64,000 nucleotides of DNA from Pelagibacterium lacus (GTDB lineage: Bacteria; Pseudomonadota; Alphaproteobacteria; Rhizobiales; Devosiaceae): positions 1 through 64,000 of the forward strand of contig NZ_QQNH01000005.1 in the NCBI RefSeq assembly GCF_003345525.1. Direction: 5' to 3'. The translations under genes were made by a program, and so were the position numbers. Of the stretch, positions 24,431-33,415 are shown piece after piece; the first letter of the stretch is position 1, and every line of letters starts with the position of its first letter. The notes under the pieces were generated by a model. It saw nothing but the letters and a program-made list of their open reading frames with translations. It was not told the origin of the DNA and did not search any database.

Positions 24431-25804
24431 ATGCTGGATTTGATCATAAAGGGCCGGGTGGTGACCCCGTCCGGCACGCTGGACGACGGCTGGGTTGGCG
24501 TGGCCGGGCAAACCATCGCCGAAATCGGAACCGGCCCCTGCCCCTCCGCAACGACGGTCGATGACGCCGGCCAGGCCTATATCCTGCCCGGCATCATCGA
24601 CGGCCAGACCCATGCCGGCAGCCAGTTCGGCTTTCGAGGGCTTGAGGCAACCACCCGTTCGGCCGTGGCCGGGGGCGTCACCACCATCGTGGATATGCCC
24701 TATGACGACCCCGAGCCGGTCGCCTCCGGCCCGGTGCTGGCGCAAAAGATCGCCGCCGTGGAGGAGCACGCCTATGGCGATGTGGCTCTCTACGGAACGA
24801 TTTCACCCACATTGAACACAGACGACATACACGCCCTCATCGCGGGCGGGGTGTGTGCATTCAAGATCTCTTCCTTCGAAAACCATCCCACGCGCTTTCC
24901 CCGCATCGGCAATGACACGACGCTCGATCTGCTCGAGCTTCTGGCCGAAACCGATATTCCGCTGGGCCTGCACAATGAGGACCAGGAGATCGTCCGCTCC
25001 CGCCTGGCCCGGCTGACCGAAGCGGGCCGCCACCACATGCGCGACCACAGCCCCAGCCGTCCCGAAGTCGCCGAGCTGGTCGCCACTGCCACCTTCCTCG
25101 AACTCGGGGCGGCCACGGGAGCTCATGTCCATATCGTCCATATTTCGACGCCGCGGGGCTTTGAACTGGTGCGGCACTACCAGGCCCGGGGCGTAAGGGC
25201 GACGGCCGAGATGTGCGTTCACTATCTGCATTTCGACGCGGCGGAAGATGCCGATCGGCTCGGCGCCCTGATGAAGGTCAATCCGCCCATCAGGGACAAT
25301 GTCAGGGAGCAGTTGTGGAAAGAGGTCGGCGATACCGCGGTATCCCTCGTCTCGTCGGACCACAGTGCCTGGCCGCTCGCCCGCAAGCAGTCGGCTTCCG
25401 TCCATGACAACGCCGCCGGGATTCCCGGCCTCGAAACCCTGCTGCCGGCCTTTTTCTCCGGCGCGGAAAAACGCGGCCTCGATGCGGCGGCCCACTGCGC
25501 CAGACACCTCTCGGAAGGGCCGGCCAAGCTGTTCGGCCTTTGGCCCCGCAAAGGCGGCCTGATCCCGGGCGGAGATGCCGACATCACGGTGTTCGCGCCC
25601 GAGCCCTGGACCTTCTCGACCGGCGACGCGCTGGACGGACTCGGATGGAGCCCCTTTGACGGCGAGCCCTTTTCCGGGCGCGCCGTGGCGACCTATGTGC
25701 GCGGCACCAAGGTCTGGGACGGCACCAAGGTCATCGGCGCGCCGGGCCATGGCCAATTCATTCCGCGGGCCCCCGGGCCCCACCGCTCGCCCGTCGCCGG
25801 CTAG
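24431..25804 (+). CDS. Cyclic amidohydrolase, allantoinase/dihydropyrimidinase-like
   Basis: A 457-aa amidohydrolase-superfamily enzyme of the hydantoinase/allantoinase branch, expected to open a cyclic amide or imide ring. Metal-site residues are visible: Lys145 (the carbamylated Lys, in FKISSFE), His181 (GLHNEDQ), His237 (IVHIS) and Asp310 (SSDHSAW). The first metal motif reads D57-G-Q-T-H61, with Gln59 where allantoinase has His. One of six ligands is therefore replaced, which may change the metal centre or the reaction. Its neighbours (nitrilase-like, Rieske oxygenase, DHDPS-type) suggest breakdown of a nitrogen heterocycle. Confidence 0.88.
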   Translation: MLDLIIKGRVVTPSGTLDDGWVGVAGQTIAEIGTGPCPSATTVDDAGQAYILPGIIDGQTHAGSQFGFRGLEATTRSAVAGGVTTIVDMPYDDPEPVASGPVLAQKIAAVEEHAYGDVALYGTISPTLNTDDIHALIAGGVCAFKISSFENHPTRFPRIGNDTTLDLLELLAETDIPLGLHNEDQEIVRSRLARLTEAGRHHMRDHSPSRPEVAELVATATFLELGAATGAHVHIVHISTPRGFELVRHYQARGVRATAEMCVHYLHFDAAEDADRLGALMKVNPPIRDNVREQLWKEVGDTAVSLVSSDHSAWPLARKQSASVHDNAAGIPGLETLLPAFFSGAEKRGLDAAAHCARHLSEGPAKLFGLWPRKGGLIPGGDADITVFAPEPWTFSTGDALDGLGWSPFDGEPFSGRAVATYVRGTKVWDGTKVIGAPGHGQFIPRAPGPHRSPVAG

Positions 25805-25885
25805 CCCCACTGCCCGGGCCGCGACGCAATCACCACCAATGGCGCGATCTACCCTCAGCATGCGCAAAACACCGGAGTCACCGCA

Positions 25886-26836
25886 ATGAAACTGAATGAA
25901 CAGGCACGCGGCGTTTACGTCATCGCCGCGACCCCGTTTGACGACAACGGTGCTGTCGACCAGGACAGCATCAACAGCATGGTGGATGGATATCTCGCCG
26001 CCGGGGTCAGCGGAATTACCATATTGGGCATGATGGGCGAGGCCAACAAGCTCTCCGAAGCCGAGAGCAAGAGCGTCATCACCGGCGTTCTCAACCGCGT
26101 CGACCAAAGGGTGCCCGTGGTGGTGGGCGTCAGCAGTGCCGGCCTCGATCCGCTGGTCGCGCTGTCCAAATTTTCCATGGATGCCGGAGCGGCCGGCGTG
26201 ATGGCGACGCCCATCCCCTCGATCCGTACGGACGAGGCGCTGTACGGCTATTTCGAGCGTGTCTGCAATGCCATAGGCTCCCAAACCCCGCTGGTGTTCC
26301 AGGACTATCCCTTCGTCACCAGCGTGCACGCCTCGGTGCCGGTGCTGGAGCGCCTGATCGATGATTTCGCCCAGATCGTCATGATCAAGCACGAGGATTG
26401 GCCCGGCCTCAGCAAGCTGACCCGCCTGCGAGCGGGCAGCGACAGCGGCGCCCATCGCCGGGTCAGCATCCTGGTCGGCAATGGCGGCATGTATCTGCCG
26501 CCGGAACTGGGACGCGGCGCCGATGGCGCGATGACGGGCTTTGCCTATCCGGAAATGCTGGTCGATGTCTGCGATCTCTATAGCGCCGGAAAGGCCGAGC
26601 AGGGCGAGGACCTGTTCGATCTCTATCTGCCCTTGCTCCGCTACGAAGCGCAGCCGGGCATCGGCCTCGCCCTGCGCAAGGAATTGCTGCGCCGGCGCGG
26701 CCTGATGGCCAGCAGCTATGTGCGCGCACCCGGTCCCCGGCTGAGCAAGGAGGATCACGCGGAACTCGACAGCCTGGTGGCCCGGCTGGAGCGCAGCCTG
26801 CACGCCGCAGGCATCCAGCCCCGCAACCTGGTCTGA
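25886..26836 (+). CDS. Dihydrodipicolinate synthase (DHDPS)/N-acetylneuraminate lyase family protein
   Basis: A 316-aa class I aldolase-fold protein. The Schiff-base Lys is in VMIKHED and the helper Tyr in VFQDYPF. The [10 protein letters not shown] segment replaces the usual G(T/E)TGE motif. Family members catalyse aldol cleavage, decarboxylation or dehydration of 2-oxo acids, and many in catabolic clusters are not lysine-biosynthetic. The 81-base gap upstream shows nothing I recognise. Here it probably handles a keto-acid fragment after ring opening (inference). Confidence 0.88.
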   Translation: MKLNEQARGVYVIAATPFDDNGAVDQDSINSMVDGYLAAGVSGITILGMMGEANKLSEAESKSVITGVLNRVDQRVPVVVGVSSAGLDPLVALSKFSMDAGAAGVMATPIPSIRTDEALYGYFERVCNAIGSQTPLVFQDYPFVTSVHASVPVLERLIDDFAQIVMIKHEDWPGLSKLTRLRAGSDSGAHRRVSILVGNGGMYLPPELGRGADGAMTGFAYPEMLVDVCDLYSAGKAEQGEDLFDLYLPLLRYEAQPGIGLALRKELLRRRGLMASSYVRAPGPRLSKEDHAELDSLVARLERSLHAAGIQPRNLV

Positions 26837-26862
26837 CCGCATCTTTACAAGGAACTATCATC

Positions 26863-27648
26863 ATGGATTTGGGTATCGAAGGCAAAGTGGCCTTGGTGCT
26901 GGGCGCCGGCGGCGGGCTGGGCAGCACCATAGCGCGCACCCTCGCCGGCGAAGGCGCGCATGTGGCCGTCGCCGACATCAACGGCGCAGCGGCGCAGGAT
27001 ACGGCGGACGCGATCGTGAAGGACGGCGGCAGGGCCATCCCCCTCGCCTGGGACCTCGCCGACCGCTCCGTCATCGCGCACAATCTGGCGGGCACCGCGA
27101 ACGCGCTGGGCCCCGTCGACATCCTGGTCAACATCACGGGCGGCCCCCCGCCGACTCCCGCCGCGGGGCAGGATGCCGATCTGTGGACCGGTCAGTTCGA
27201 ATCGATGGTCCTCTCGGTGATCGCCATCACCGACGCGGTGCTGCCCGGCATGCGCGAGCGTCAATGGGGGCGCATCATCACGTCGACCTCGTCGGGGGTG
27301 GTCGCTCCCATTCCCAATCTGGGGGTGTCCAACGCCCTGCGGATGGCGCTGCTGGGCTGGTCCAAGACGCTGGCGCGCGAGGTCGGCAGGGACGGCATCA
27401 CCAGCAACATCATCGTACCGGGCCGCATCGCCACCCAGCGGATAACCTTTCTCGACGAGCAGAAGGCCAAGCGCGAAGGCAGGACCGTCGACGCCGTGGC
27501 CAGTGAAAGCACCGCGTCCATCCCGGTCGGACGCTATGGCACGCCGCAAGAATATGCGGATGCCGTTGCCTTCCTCGCCAGCGCCCGGGCCTCATACCTC
27601 ACGGGCTCCGTCATTCGCGTTGATGGCGGGCTCATCCAGAGCATTTGA
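26863..27648 (+). CDS. SDR-family protein with Ser/Arg in place of the catalytic Tyr/Lys
   Basis: A 261-aa SDR-fold protein, paralogous to 23612-24400. It has a GAGGGLG cofactor loop at residues 14-20, ITGGPPP in place of NNAG, STSSG at the Ser site and S156-N-A-L-R160 where Tyr and Lys are expected. The ending [14 protein letters not shown] is normal for the family, so the fold and cofactor site look complete. It closes the plus-strand operon and is convergent with the GntR gene. Confidence 0.85.
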   Translation: MDLGIEGKVALVLGAGGGLGSTIARTLAGEGAHVAVADINGAAAQDTADAIVKDGGRAIPLAWDLADRSVIAHNLAGTANALGPVDILVNITGGPPPTPAAGQDADLWTGQFESMVLSVIAITDAVLPGMRERQWGRIITSTSSGVVAPIPNLGVSNALRMALLGWSKTLAREVGRDGITSNIIVPGRIATQRITFLDEQKAKREGRTVDAVASESTASIPVGRYGTPQEYADAVAFLASARASYLTGSVIRVDGGLIQSI

Positions 27649-27659
27649 TCGCGTCGCTT

Positions 27660-27689
27660 ACCCGCCCGATGGTGATCCGCCGGGCGGGT
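27660..27689. terminator. GC-rich hairpin between convergent genes
   Basis: ACCCGCCCG (27660-27668) and CGGGCGGGT (27681-27689) form a perfect 9-base stem with a 12-base loop in the 60-base gap between the SDR gene and the convergent regulator gene. There is no T-run. It is terminator-like for both directions. Confidence 0.55.
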
Positions 27690-27708
27690 GAGCGCTACCG
27701 GCGTCCGG

Positions 27709-28404
27709 TCAGGCCACGGCCGGCTTGACCCCCGAAAGCCGTTCGATAATCGCGGTCTTCACCTGGGCGAGGTGCTGGGACATCGCCTCGCGGGCCCGAT
27801 CACGGTCGCCGCTCTCGATAGCCTCCAGCAGCATATGGTTGCCGTTCTGGTTCGAGGTGAAGGGGCGGCTGATTCCATTGCGATAGACATTGAACACATG
27901 CGTGCGCCGGCGCAGGTCCCGTATCATGGTCGCAAGGAGCTTGTTGTTCGACGCCGCGGCGATTTCACCGTGCAGAAGATCGTCTGCCGCCCAGATCTCT
28001 GCCAGCGTCGGGTTGGGCTTGGCGGCGGTTTCATTGAGGACGCGGCGAATCCGCTCCAGGGTTTCAGCCGGTATTTCCCCTGCCGCGAGCCATGCGGCCT
28101 CGGCCTCGAGAATCTGGCGGACATTGATGATTTCAATGAAGGCCTCCGCGGTGAACGGGCTGACCGTCACGCCCCGGCTGGCCTGCTTATAGACCAGGCC
28201 CTGGGATTCCAGCCGGCTCAATGCTTCCCGGATGGGCGTTCGTGAGGCCTTGAGGCTTTCGGCCATCTTGCGTTCGGTGACGATATCACCGGGTCGAAGT
28301 TCCCCTCGGATCAGCAAATCGATCAATTGTTCATAGACGGCTTCGGTCAGATTCGGGCGCTCGCCCCTGCTATCGGCCGAGCCTGGGACCTGCTCTGGGC
28401 GCAT
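27709..28404 (-). CDS. GntR family transcriptional regulator, FCD subfamily
   Basis: A 231-aa regulator. The N-terminal winged helix contains VYEQLIDLLIRGELRPGD, MAESLKASRTPIREALSRLE and GLVYKQASRGVTV. The C-terminal FCD domain binds an effector, usually a carboxylate, with a metal through conserved Asp/His residues. FCD regulators commonly recognise short TGGNATNCCA-like inverted repeats, which is exactly the type of sequence repeated upstream of the block C units. It is therefore the likely common repressor or activator of the 19.6-36.7 kb genes. It is divergent from the Rieske oxygenase gene across a 277-base gap that includes GTGGTACTTCC near 28440, possibly for autoregulation. Confidence 0.93.
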   Translation of the reverse strand: MRPEQVPGSADSRGERPNLTEAVYEQLIDLLIRGELRPGDIVTERKMAESLKASRTPIREALSRLESQGLVYKQASRGVTVSPFTAEAFIEIINVRQILEAEAAWLAAGEIPAETLERIRRVLNETAAKPNPTLAEIWAADDLLHGEIAAASNNKLLATMIRDLRRRTHVFNVYRNGISRPFTSNQNGNHMLLEAIESGDRDRAREAMSQHLAQVKTAIIERLSGVKPAVA

Positions 28405-28581
28405 CTGTGTCTCCTTGGTAGTCTGCCGTGAGGAATGTCAGTGGTACTTCCGCTGCATATCTCACATATCCCACCCATGGTAATAATCCATCTGGGCGGT
28501 TCCACAACGAGAATCGCAGCTTTCCGGCACATTGCTCCGCAACCACCCTCTTGAATTGTCCGGTGGATCAAGTAAAGTAAG

Positions 28582-28591
28582 TGGTATACCG
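28582..28591. promoter_or_regulatory. Candidate GntR operator for the Rieske oxygenase operon
   Basis: TGGTATACCG matches the TGGNATNCCA element and contains a perfect GGTATACC palindrome, about 90 bases upstream of the Rieske start. Unlike the other sites I see no second half-site 10 bases away. The rest of the 277-base gap has no gene. Confidence 0.5.
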
Positions 28592-28681
28592 TTGGCGTGC
28601 AACATGGGTACAATGCGGGATCGCCAACCTCACAAGGCCTGGCCTGCTGGCTCCCACGACACTGAGAAACTGGAGAACATC

Positions 28682-30007
28682 ATGATTACACCACAGGAAA
28701 ACGAGCAGCTCTCCCGGGTCGGCCCCGGCACATTGATGGGCAATTTCCTGCGCCAGTTCTGGACGCCTGTGTGCCTGTCATCCGAACTTGTTGCGGACGG
28801 CGATCCGCTCCGTCTCATGATCATGGGAGAAAAGCTGATCGGCTTTCGCGATACATCGGGCCGCGTCGGCGTTCTCGATCATCGCTGCCCCCACCGGTGT
28901 GCGTCGCTGTTTTTCGGACGGAACGAAGAGAACGGCATCCGCTGCGCCTATCACGGCTGGAAGTTCGACGTGGAAGGCAAGTGCCTCGACCAGCCCAACC
29001 TGACCGACAAGAACAAATTCCCGGCCGGCGTGCCCGCCAAGGCCTACAGGGTGAAGGAGCAGGGGGGGCTGGTCTTCATCTATATGGGCAATCGCGAGGT
29101 TGCACCCGAGCTTCCGGAACTGGAGGCGATCATGGGCGAGGCCAATGACCTCAACATCGCCCTCACGCAGCGGGAATGCAATTGGCTGCAGGCCCTCGAA
29201 GGCGATATCGACACCTCCCATCTCGGCTTCCTCCATGTGGGCGGCGTCGATGGCGAGAGGCTGGACATGAACGATCCGGAACGCTTCACCGTCATCAACA
29301 AGGCACCTACGATCAACGTGTCCGAAATGTCGTTCGGCACCATGTATTCGGCCCAGCGCGACGCCTTCGAAGGCACCGAGCATCATCGCTTCGCCTGCTT
29401 TGTCTACCCGTTCTGGGTGACCTATCCGTCCCATAGCCTCGAGCACAATGTGACGGCCAATGCCTGGGTGCCGATCGATGATGAGAACACCATGATCTTC
29501 AACATCGACCTGACACGCGCCCAGGGCCGGAACAAGCAGCTCAAATACGCCGACGGCACGCAGGTCCCCGGCCTTGCCCGGCCGCTGGACTATCTGCCCC
29601 GCACGACGGACTGGCAGGGTCGCTGGCGCGCCGCCAAGAATTTCGCCAACGACTACGGAATCGACCGGGAGATGCAGCGCAGCGGCGAAAGCTACACCGG
29701 CATCACCGGCATTCCGCTGCAGGACCAGGCCATCCAGGAAAGCATGGATTCCATCGTCGACCGCACCATGGAGCACCTGGCCGCGAGCGACCGCATGGTC
29801 ATGCTGACCCGCAAAGTCCTGCTGCAATCGGCGCGCGACTTTGCCGAATCCGGGCAATTGCCGGAGGTCCTCGACAATCCCGCCCTCGCCCGTGACGCGC
29901 GTGGCGGCGATATCGTCGTTCCGGTCGGGACCGACTGGCTGGAAGGCTATGAGGAAAAGATGGCCCTCGCCAAGGGCTATCGGCCCAAACTGGACGTTGC
30001 CGAATAA
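28682..30007 (+). CDS. Rieske non-haem iron oxygenase, phthalate-dioxygenase type, oxygenase component
   Basis: A 441-aa ring oxygenase. The [2Fe-2S] Rieske site is Cys69-x-His71 (CPHRC) and Cys88-x-x-His91 (CAYHGW). The mononuclear iron site is in EGDIDTSHLGFLH (His180, His185), with a bridging Asp. Length and the LEGDIDTSH motif match the phthalate 4,5-dioxygenase branch, which uses a single oxygenase subunit type and dioxygenates or demethylates aromatic and heteroaromatic acids. The ATG at 28682 has a GGAGA site and begins MITPQENEQLSRVGPGT, the family's usual start. The reductase is encoded 55 bases downstream. Confidence 0.93.
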   Translation: MITPQENEQLSRVGPGTLMGNFLRQFWTPVCLSSELVADGDPLRLMIMGEKLIGFRDTSGRVGVLDHRCPHRCASLFFGRNEENGIRCAYHGWKFDVEGKCLDQPNLTDKNKFPAGVPAKAYRVKEQGGLVFIYMGNREVAPELPELEAIMGEANDLNIALTQRECNWLQALEGDIDTSHLGFLHVGGVDGERLDMNDPERFTVINKAPTINVSEMSFGTMYSAQRDAFEGTEHHRFACFVYPFWVTYPSHSLEHNVTANAWVPIDDENTMIFNIDLTRAQGRNKQLKYADGTQVPGLARPLDYLPRTTDWQGRWRAAKNFANDYGIDREMQRSGESYTGITGIPLQDQAIQESMDSIVDRTMEHLAASDRMVMLTRKVLLQSARDFAESGQLPEVLDNPALARDARGGDIVVPVGTDWLEGYEEKMALAKGYRPKLDVAE

Positions 30008-30062
30008 TCATTGTCAGCTTGCCGTGTTTCAGGCGCGGCAAGCTCCATTACCGTTGGATCCC

Positions 30063-31055
30063 ATGAATCTTTCTGCACCCCTGATTGCCGACCAGAGCCA
30101 GCAAAGCCTGCTCGCCGTTCGTGTCCACACCATCCGCTATGAAGCAGAAACCATTCGCTCGGTGGAATTGCGCTCCCTTGACGGGGCACAGCTGCCGCCG
30201 TTCACGGCCGGTGCACACATCGATCTTGAAATTCCGGGCGGCGATTTCCGCAGCTATTCGCTGGTCAATTCACAAGAGGAGCGGCACCGCTACCTCATTG
30301 CCGTCAACCGCGATCCCAAGAGCCGCGGCGGATCGGCCTATGTCTGCGATACCATGCGGCCAGGAGACATCGTGTCGATCCGCCCGCCGCGCAACAATTT
30401 CGGCCTCTATGAATCGGCAGGCCACAGCATCTTCTTCGGCGGCGGCATCGGCATCACCCCGATCATCTCCATGATCAGCCGCCTCAACGCTCTGGGCCGA
30501 AAATGGACGCTGTATTACGCCGTGCGGAGTCGGGCGGCGGCCGCCTATCTCGATCTCATCGAGCACTATCGGCAACAGGGCACGGGCAGAGTGGTGCTGC
30601 ATGTGGACGAGGACAATAATGGCGGGGTTCTCGATATCGCCGGACCCTGCCGGGACGCCGAACCCGACGCCCATTTTTACTGTTGCGGCCCCAAGCCGAT
30701 GATCGACGCCTTTTCCAGCGCGGTGGCGGAGCGGCCCGACGATACCGTCCATGTCGAGCATTTCTCCGGTACGGTGGAGCCGGCGACCGGCGGATTTCGC
30801 GTGGTGCTGGCGCGGTCGGGAAAATCCTTCGATATCCCCGAGGGCAAGACCATCATGAGCGTCCTCCTCGACAATGGCGAGTTCGTTGCCCGATCCTGCC
30901 AGGAAGGCGTGTGCGGCACCTGCGAGACCCGCGTGCTGCAAGGCATCCCCGATCACAAGGACCACGTTCTGTCGGCACGCGAACGCACGAGCAACAAATC
31001 CATGATGATCTGCTGTTCGGGCGCCAAGACCGATGAACTGGTTCTCGACCTGTAG
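30063..31055 (+). CDS. Phthalate-dioxygenase-reductase type oxidoreductase (FMN, NAD, plant-type [2Fe-2S])
   Basis: A 330-aa electron-transfer partner of the Rieske oxygenase. In order: an FMN/flavin barrel with RSYSLVN, an NAD-binding domain with GGGIGITPIISM and FYCCGPKPMIDAF, and a C-terminal plant-type ferredoxin with CQEGVCGTC and a distal Cys (MICCSG). This gives the class IA arrangement in which NADH electrons go through FMN and one [2Fe-2S] to the oxygenase. The ATG at 30063 fits the family. Both genes are probably one transcript. Confidence 0.93.
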   Translation: MNLSAPLIADQSQQSLLAVRVHTIRYEAETIRSVELRSLDGAQLPPFTAGAHIDLEIPGGDFRSYSLVNSQEERHRYLIAVNRDPKSRGGSAYVCDTMRPGDIVSIRPPRNNFGLYESAGHSIFFGGGIGITPIISMISRLNALGRKWTLYYAVRSRAAAAYLDLIEHYRQQGTGRVVLHVDEDNNGGVLDIAGPCRDAEPDAHFYCCGPKPMIDAFSSAVAERPDDTVHVEHFSGTVEPATGGFRVVLARSGKSFDIPEGKTIMSVLLDNGEFVARSCQEGVCGTCETRVLQGIPDHKDHVLSARERTSNKSMMICCSGAKTDELVLDL

Positions 31056-31151
31056 CCCCCTGCCCTGCATCAGCCGGACGGCGTGAATGCGCCCCCTCAT
31101 CCAGGCGGAAGCGCATCCAGTGGCTGCCCGTTGCGGAAGGCTCGCGCCAGC

Positions 31152-32189
31152 TTATGCGTCCGGCGGCACGACGATTCCCGACCCATACAGCGTGTCGAGG
31201 CCGATCTGCACCGGCCCGGCCGTTTCGGATATGTCTGCCATGGGCCGTTGCGCGAAACTGTTGGGCGGGTAGACGGCGAGATTGCCCAGCAGGGGCCGGT
31301 AGATCTCCCAGCGCCCCCGCAGCAGGGTGTTGCCCATGCCGGTGTCGCGGCGGGCTTGCCGCAGCGCTTCCACATCGATCTCGGCGGTCACGTCGACACC
31401 GGGTTCGGACCCCTCGCGATACGCCAGGGTGCGGCCGCGGAAATCGATGATGCGGGAACGCCCACCCTTCACCGAACCATCGGCTGAAAAACCGATGCCA
31501 TCGGCGACATTCGCACTGATCAGATAGACCATGTTCTCGGCGGCGCGGGCGATCTTGGCCGCCTCCTGGGACGGGGTGTTGTCCTCATTGGTGGGGTGCA
31601 GGATGATCTCGGCACCCTGCGCCATCAGGCACCGGGCCACTTCGGGAACCGCAATCTCGCCGCAGGCGATCATCCCGATCCGGCCCAGTTCGGTGTCCAC
31701 CACGGGGAACGTGCCATCGATCCCATGATGGTCCAGATACTGATCCATGACATCATGGGGAGACGGCCACGCCGCCGTGTTGATCCGGCGGTATCGCAGG
31801 ATCACCTCGCCGCGCGGATCGATCAGCGCGCAGCTGTTGAAATAGCGCCCCGGCCATTGAGGATCGGATTCGAACTGGTTGAAGCCGATATAGATGCCAT
31901 GCCGCCGGGCGGCATCCTGCAGCGGCGCGCTTATCCAGCCGGGAACGGAGCACACTGCAAGGTCGAGCCAGCGATCGATCGTAAGGCCATGGGGAGGCCC
32001 TTGCAGGCCGAATTCCGGCAGCACCACCACTCGGGGCGGGTTGTCCCCTCCGCAGGCGAGATCAATGAGTTCGATGGCCTTTGCGACATTGGCCTTGATG
32101 ATGGCGCGAGCGGCGTCCGGCGTTTCCGCCTTGGTCGCGAGGACGCTCGGCATCTGTATGCAGGTGGCGCGCCACGGTTGAATGGTCAT
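31152..32189 (-). CDS. Nitrilase-superfamily (carbon-nitrogen) hydrolase with unusual catalytic triad
   Basis: A 345-aa protein of the CN-hydrolase fold that may cleave an amide, carbamoyl or nitrile C-N bond. Glu59 (LPEFGL) and Cys176 (GMIACGEIAVPEVAR) fit the Glu-Lys-Cys triad. The position of the catalytic Lys (normally in a YRK motif) is filled by Arg135 in RYRRIN. An Arg could reflect a different mechanism or loss of activity, or my alignment may be wrong. The gene lies 78 bases downstream of the receptor gene, separated by a strong hairpin, and is convergent with the reductase gene. A GGGTATTCCG sequence (32193-32202) close to its start resembles the block C operator. Confidence 0.83.
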   Translation of the reverse strand: MTIQPWRATCIQMPSVLATKAETPDAARAIIKANVAKAIELIDLACGGDNPPRVVVLPEFGLQGPPHGLTIDRWLDLAVCSVPGWISAPLQDAARRHGIYIGFNQFESDPQWPGRYFNSCALIDPRGEVILRYRRINTAAWPSPHDVMDQYLDHHGIDGTFPVVDTELGRIGMIACGEIAVPEVARCLMAQGAEIILHPTNEDNTPSQEAAKIARAAENMVYLISANVADGIGFSADGSVKGGRSRIIDFRGRTLAYREGSEPGVDVTAEIDVEALRQARRDTGMGNTLLRGRWEIYRPLLGNLAVYPPNSFAQRPMADISETAGPVQIGLDTLYGSGIVVPPDA

Positions 32190-32229
32190 GATGGGTATTC
32201 CGTATGCATTGTGAGGTCGGTGCCAGGAC

Positions 32230-32261
32230 GCGGGGGCAGACGGTCACCCGTCTGCCCCCGC
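32230..32261. terminator. Strong intercistronic hairpin after the receptor gene
   Basis: A perfect 14-base stem, GCGGGGGCAGACGG (32230-32243) with CCGTCTGCCCCCGC (32248-32261), has a 4-base loop. On the minus strand it follows the receptor stop by about 7 bases and precedes the hydrolase gene, with no T-run. Hairpins at this place often protect receptor mRNA or reduce downstream expression, which would explain a receptor made in excess over the enzyme (inference). Confidence 0.65.
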
Positions 32262-32267
32262 AGGCAA

Positions 32268-33284
32268 TCATTGCTGCGGCACGAAGTCGTTGGTGTACAC
32301 GCTGCTGATATCGACCTCGCCCTGCAGGTCGAAATAGTCGCGCAGCAATTGGGCCGTCTGTTCCCAATCGGCTTCGGCGGTCCAGCCAAAGGGCTGGCCT
32401 TCCGAATTGGCCGAGTGCAGGAAGGGCGGGAAAGCGGCCAATTGCTGACTCTGGAGTTCCACGTCGACCAGAGGCCGCGCGGCGGCCAGCGCCTGGACGG
32501 CGGCCGTGGGATCCGCCAGACCCTCCTCATAGCCGCGAGCGGTCGCTTCCATGAATTTGCTGAGAAGATCCCCGTTTTCCGCGGCAAAGCTCTGGGTGGT
32601 CACAAAGCCATTGCCGAGCAGGTTGATGCCAAAATCGGAAAACAGAATCGGCGGGGCGATAGGGGCCTGGCGTGCTACGACGAGCGCGTCGGTGAAGCTC
32701 CAGCCAGTGGTCGCCTGGGCGCTGCCGCCCAATACGGCGGGGATGGACTGGCCGGAAGCCGTGTTGAGGATGTTCACCTTGGAGGCGTCGACCCCGGCGG
32801 CATCCAGGAAGGCCGGGAACAGCTTGGACGCGGCGCTGTCGGGCGGCGTCGAAACCGTCCGGCCTTCCAGGTCCTGCGGGGTCAGGACGGGATTGCGCTC
32901 GAGCGACACGATGGAATCCGGCAGGCGCTGGATCAGCCCGCCAATGGCAATCAGGTCCATGCCCTGGGCGATCGACTGCAACATGGTGGTGTAATTGGCG
33001 ATAACGACGTCATTGGTCCCCGCCGCCACCGCCTGCAACGCGGCATTGGACCCCTGACCGTCCTCCAGCGTCAGGTCAATGCCGGCTTCACGATAATAGC
33101 CCTTGTCGATGGCCAGAAAGATCGGCGCGTGATAGCCGCTGGGCAGCCAATCGAGACGAAGGCTCAAACGTTCGAGCTCCTGGGCATTGGCGAAGCCGGC
33201 GCTGCCCAGGGCGGCAACGCTTGCGAGACCCGCCAGGGCGAAAGCGACCGCCTTGCCCCGCAATCGGGAATGAATGGTGTTCAT
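32268..33284 (-). CDS. ABC transporter substrate-binding protein, NMT1/SsuA type
   Basis: A periplasmic receptor of 338 aa. It has a signal peptide (LRGKAVAFALAGLASVAAL, cleavage near GFANAQ) and then the NMT1-like pattern LRLDWLPSGYHAPIFLAIDKGYYREAGIDL with GQGS in the ligand loop. Relatives bind pyrimidine precursors, riboflavin, sulfonates or aromatic acids. No permease lies beside it, so the SsuBC pair at 21709-23306 is the probable partner, linked by the shared operator type. The substrate is not shown by the sequence. Confidence 0.9.
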   Translation of the reverse strand: MNTIHSRLRGKAVAFALAGLASVAALGSAGFANAQELERLSLRLDWLPSGYHAPIFLAIDKGYYREAGIDLTLEDGQGSNAALQAVAAGTNDVVIANYTTMLQSIAQGMDLIAIGGLIQRLPDSIVSLERNPVLTPQDLEGRTVSTPPDSAASKLFPAFLDAAGVDASKVNILNTASGQSIPAVLGGSAQATTGWSFTDALVVARQAPIAPPILFSDFGINLLGNGFVTTQSFAAENGDLLSKFMEATARGYEEGLADPTAAVQALAAARPLVDVELQSQQLAAFPPFLHSANSEGQPFGWTAEADWEQTAQLLRDYFDLQGEVDISSVYTNDFVPQQ

Positions 33285-33301
33285 ATAGTCCTCCTCTTAT
33301 G

Positions 33302-33316
33302 TATACCAATGGTATG
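33302..33316. promoter_or_regulatory. Candidate GntR operator for the receptor gene
   Basis: ATACC-AAT-GGTAT is a perfect inverted repeat with a 3-base centre, made of the same GGTAT/ATACC half-sites as the other block C sites but in back-to-back order. It lies only about 20 bases upstream of the receptor ATG, beside the ribosome site, where binding would block transcription or translation start. Confidence 0.5.
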
Positions 33317-33415
33317 TGAATCAGTTTTGTCTTGGAAAGCGCAAGCGATATCTGGGTTTTGGCTCCTTTGCGATGATATCCGGCACGCTTTGGGTGTTCG
33401 GCCCTCCGCCTCCTC

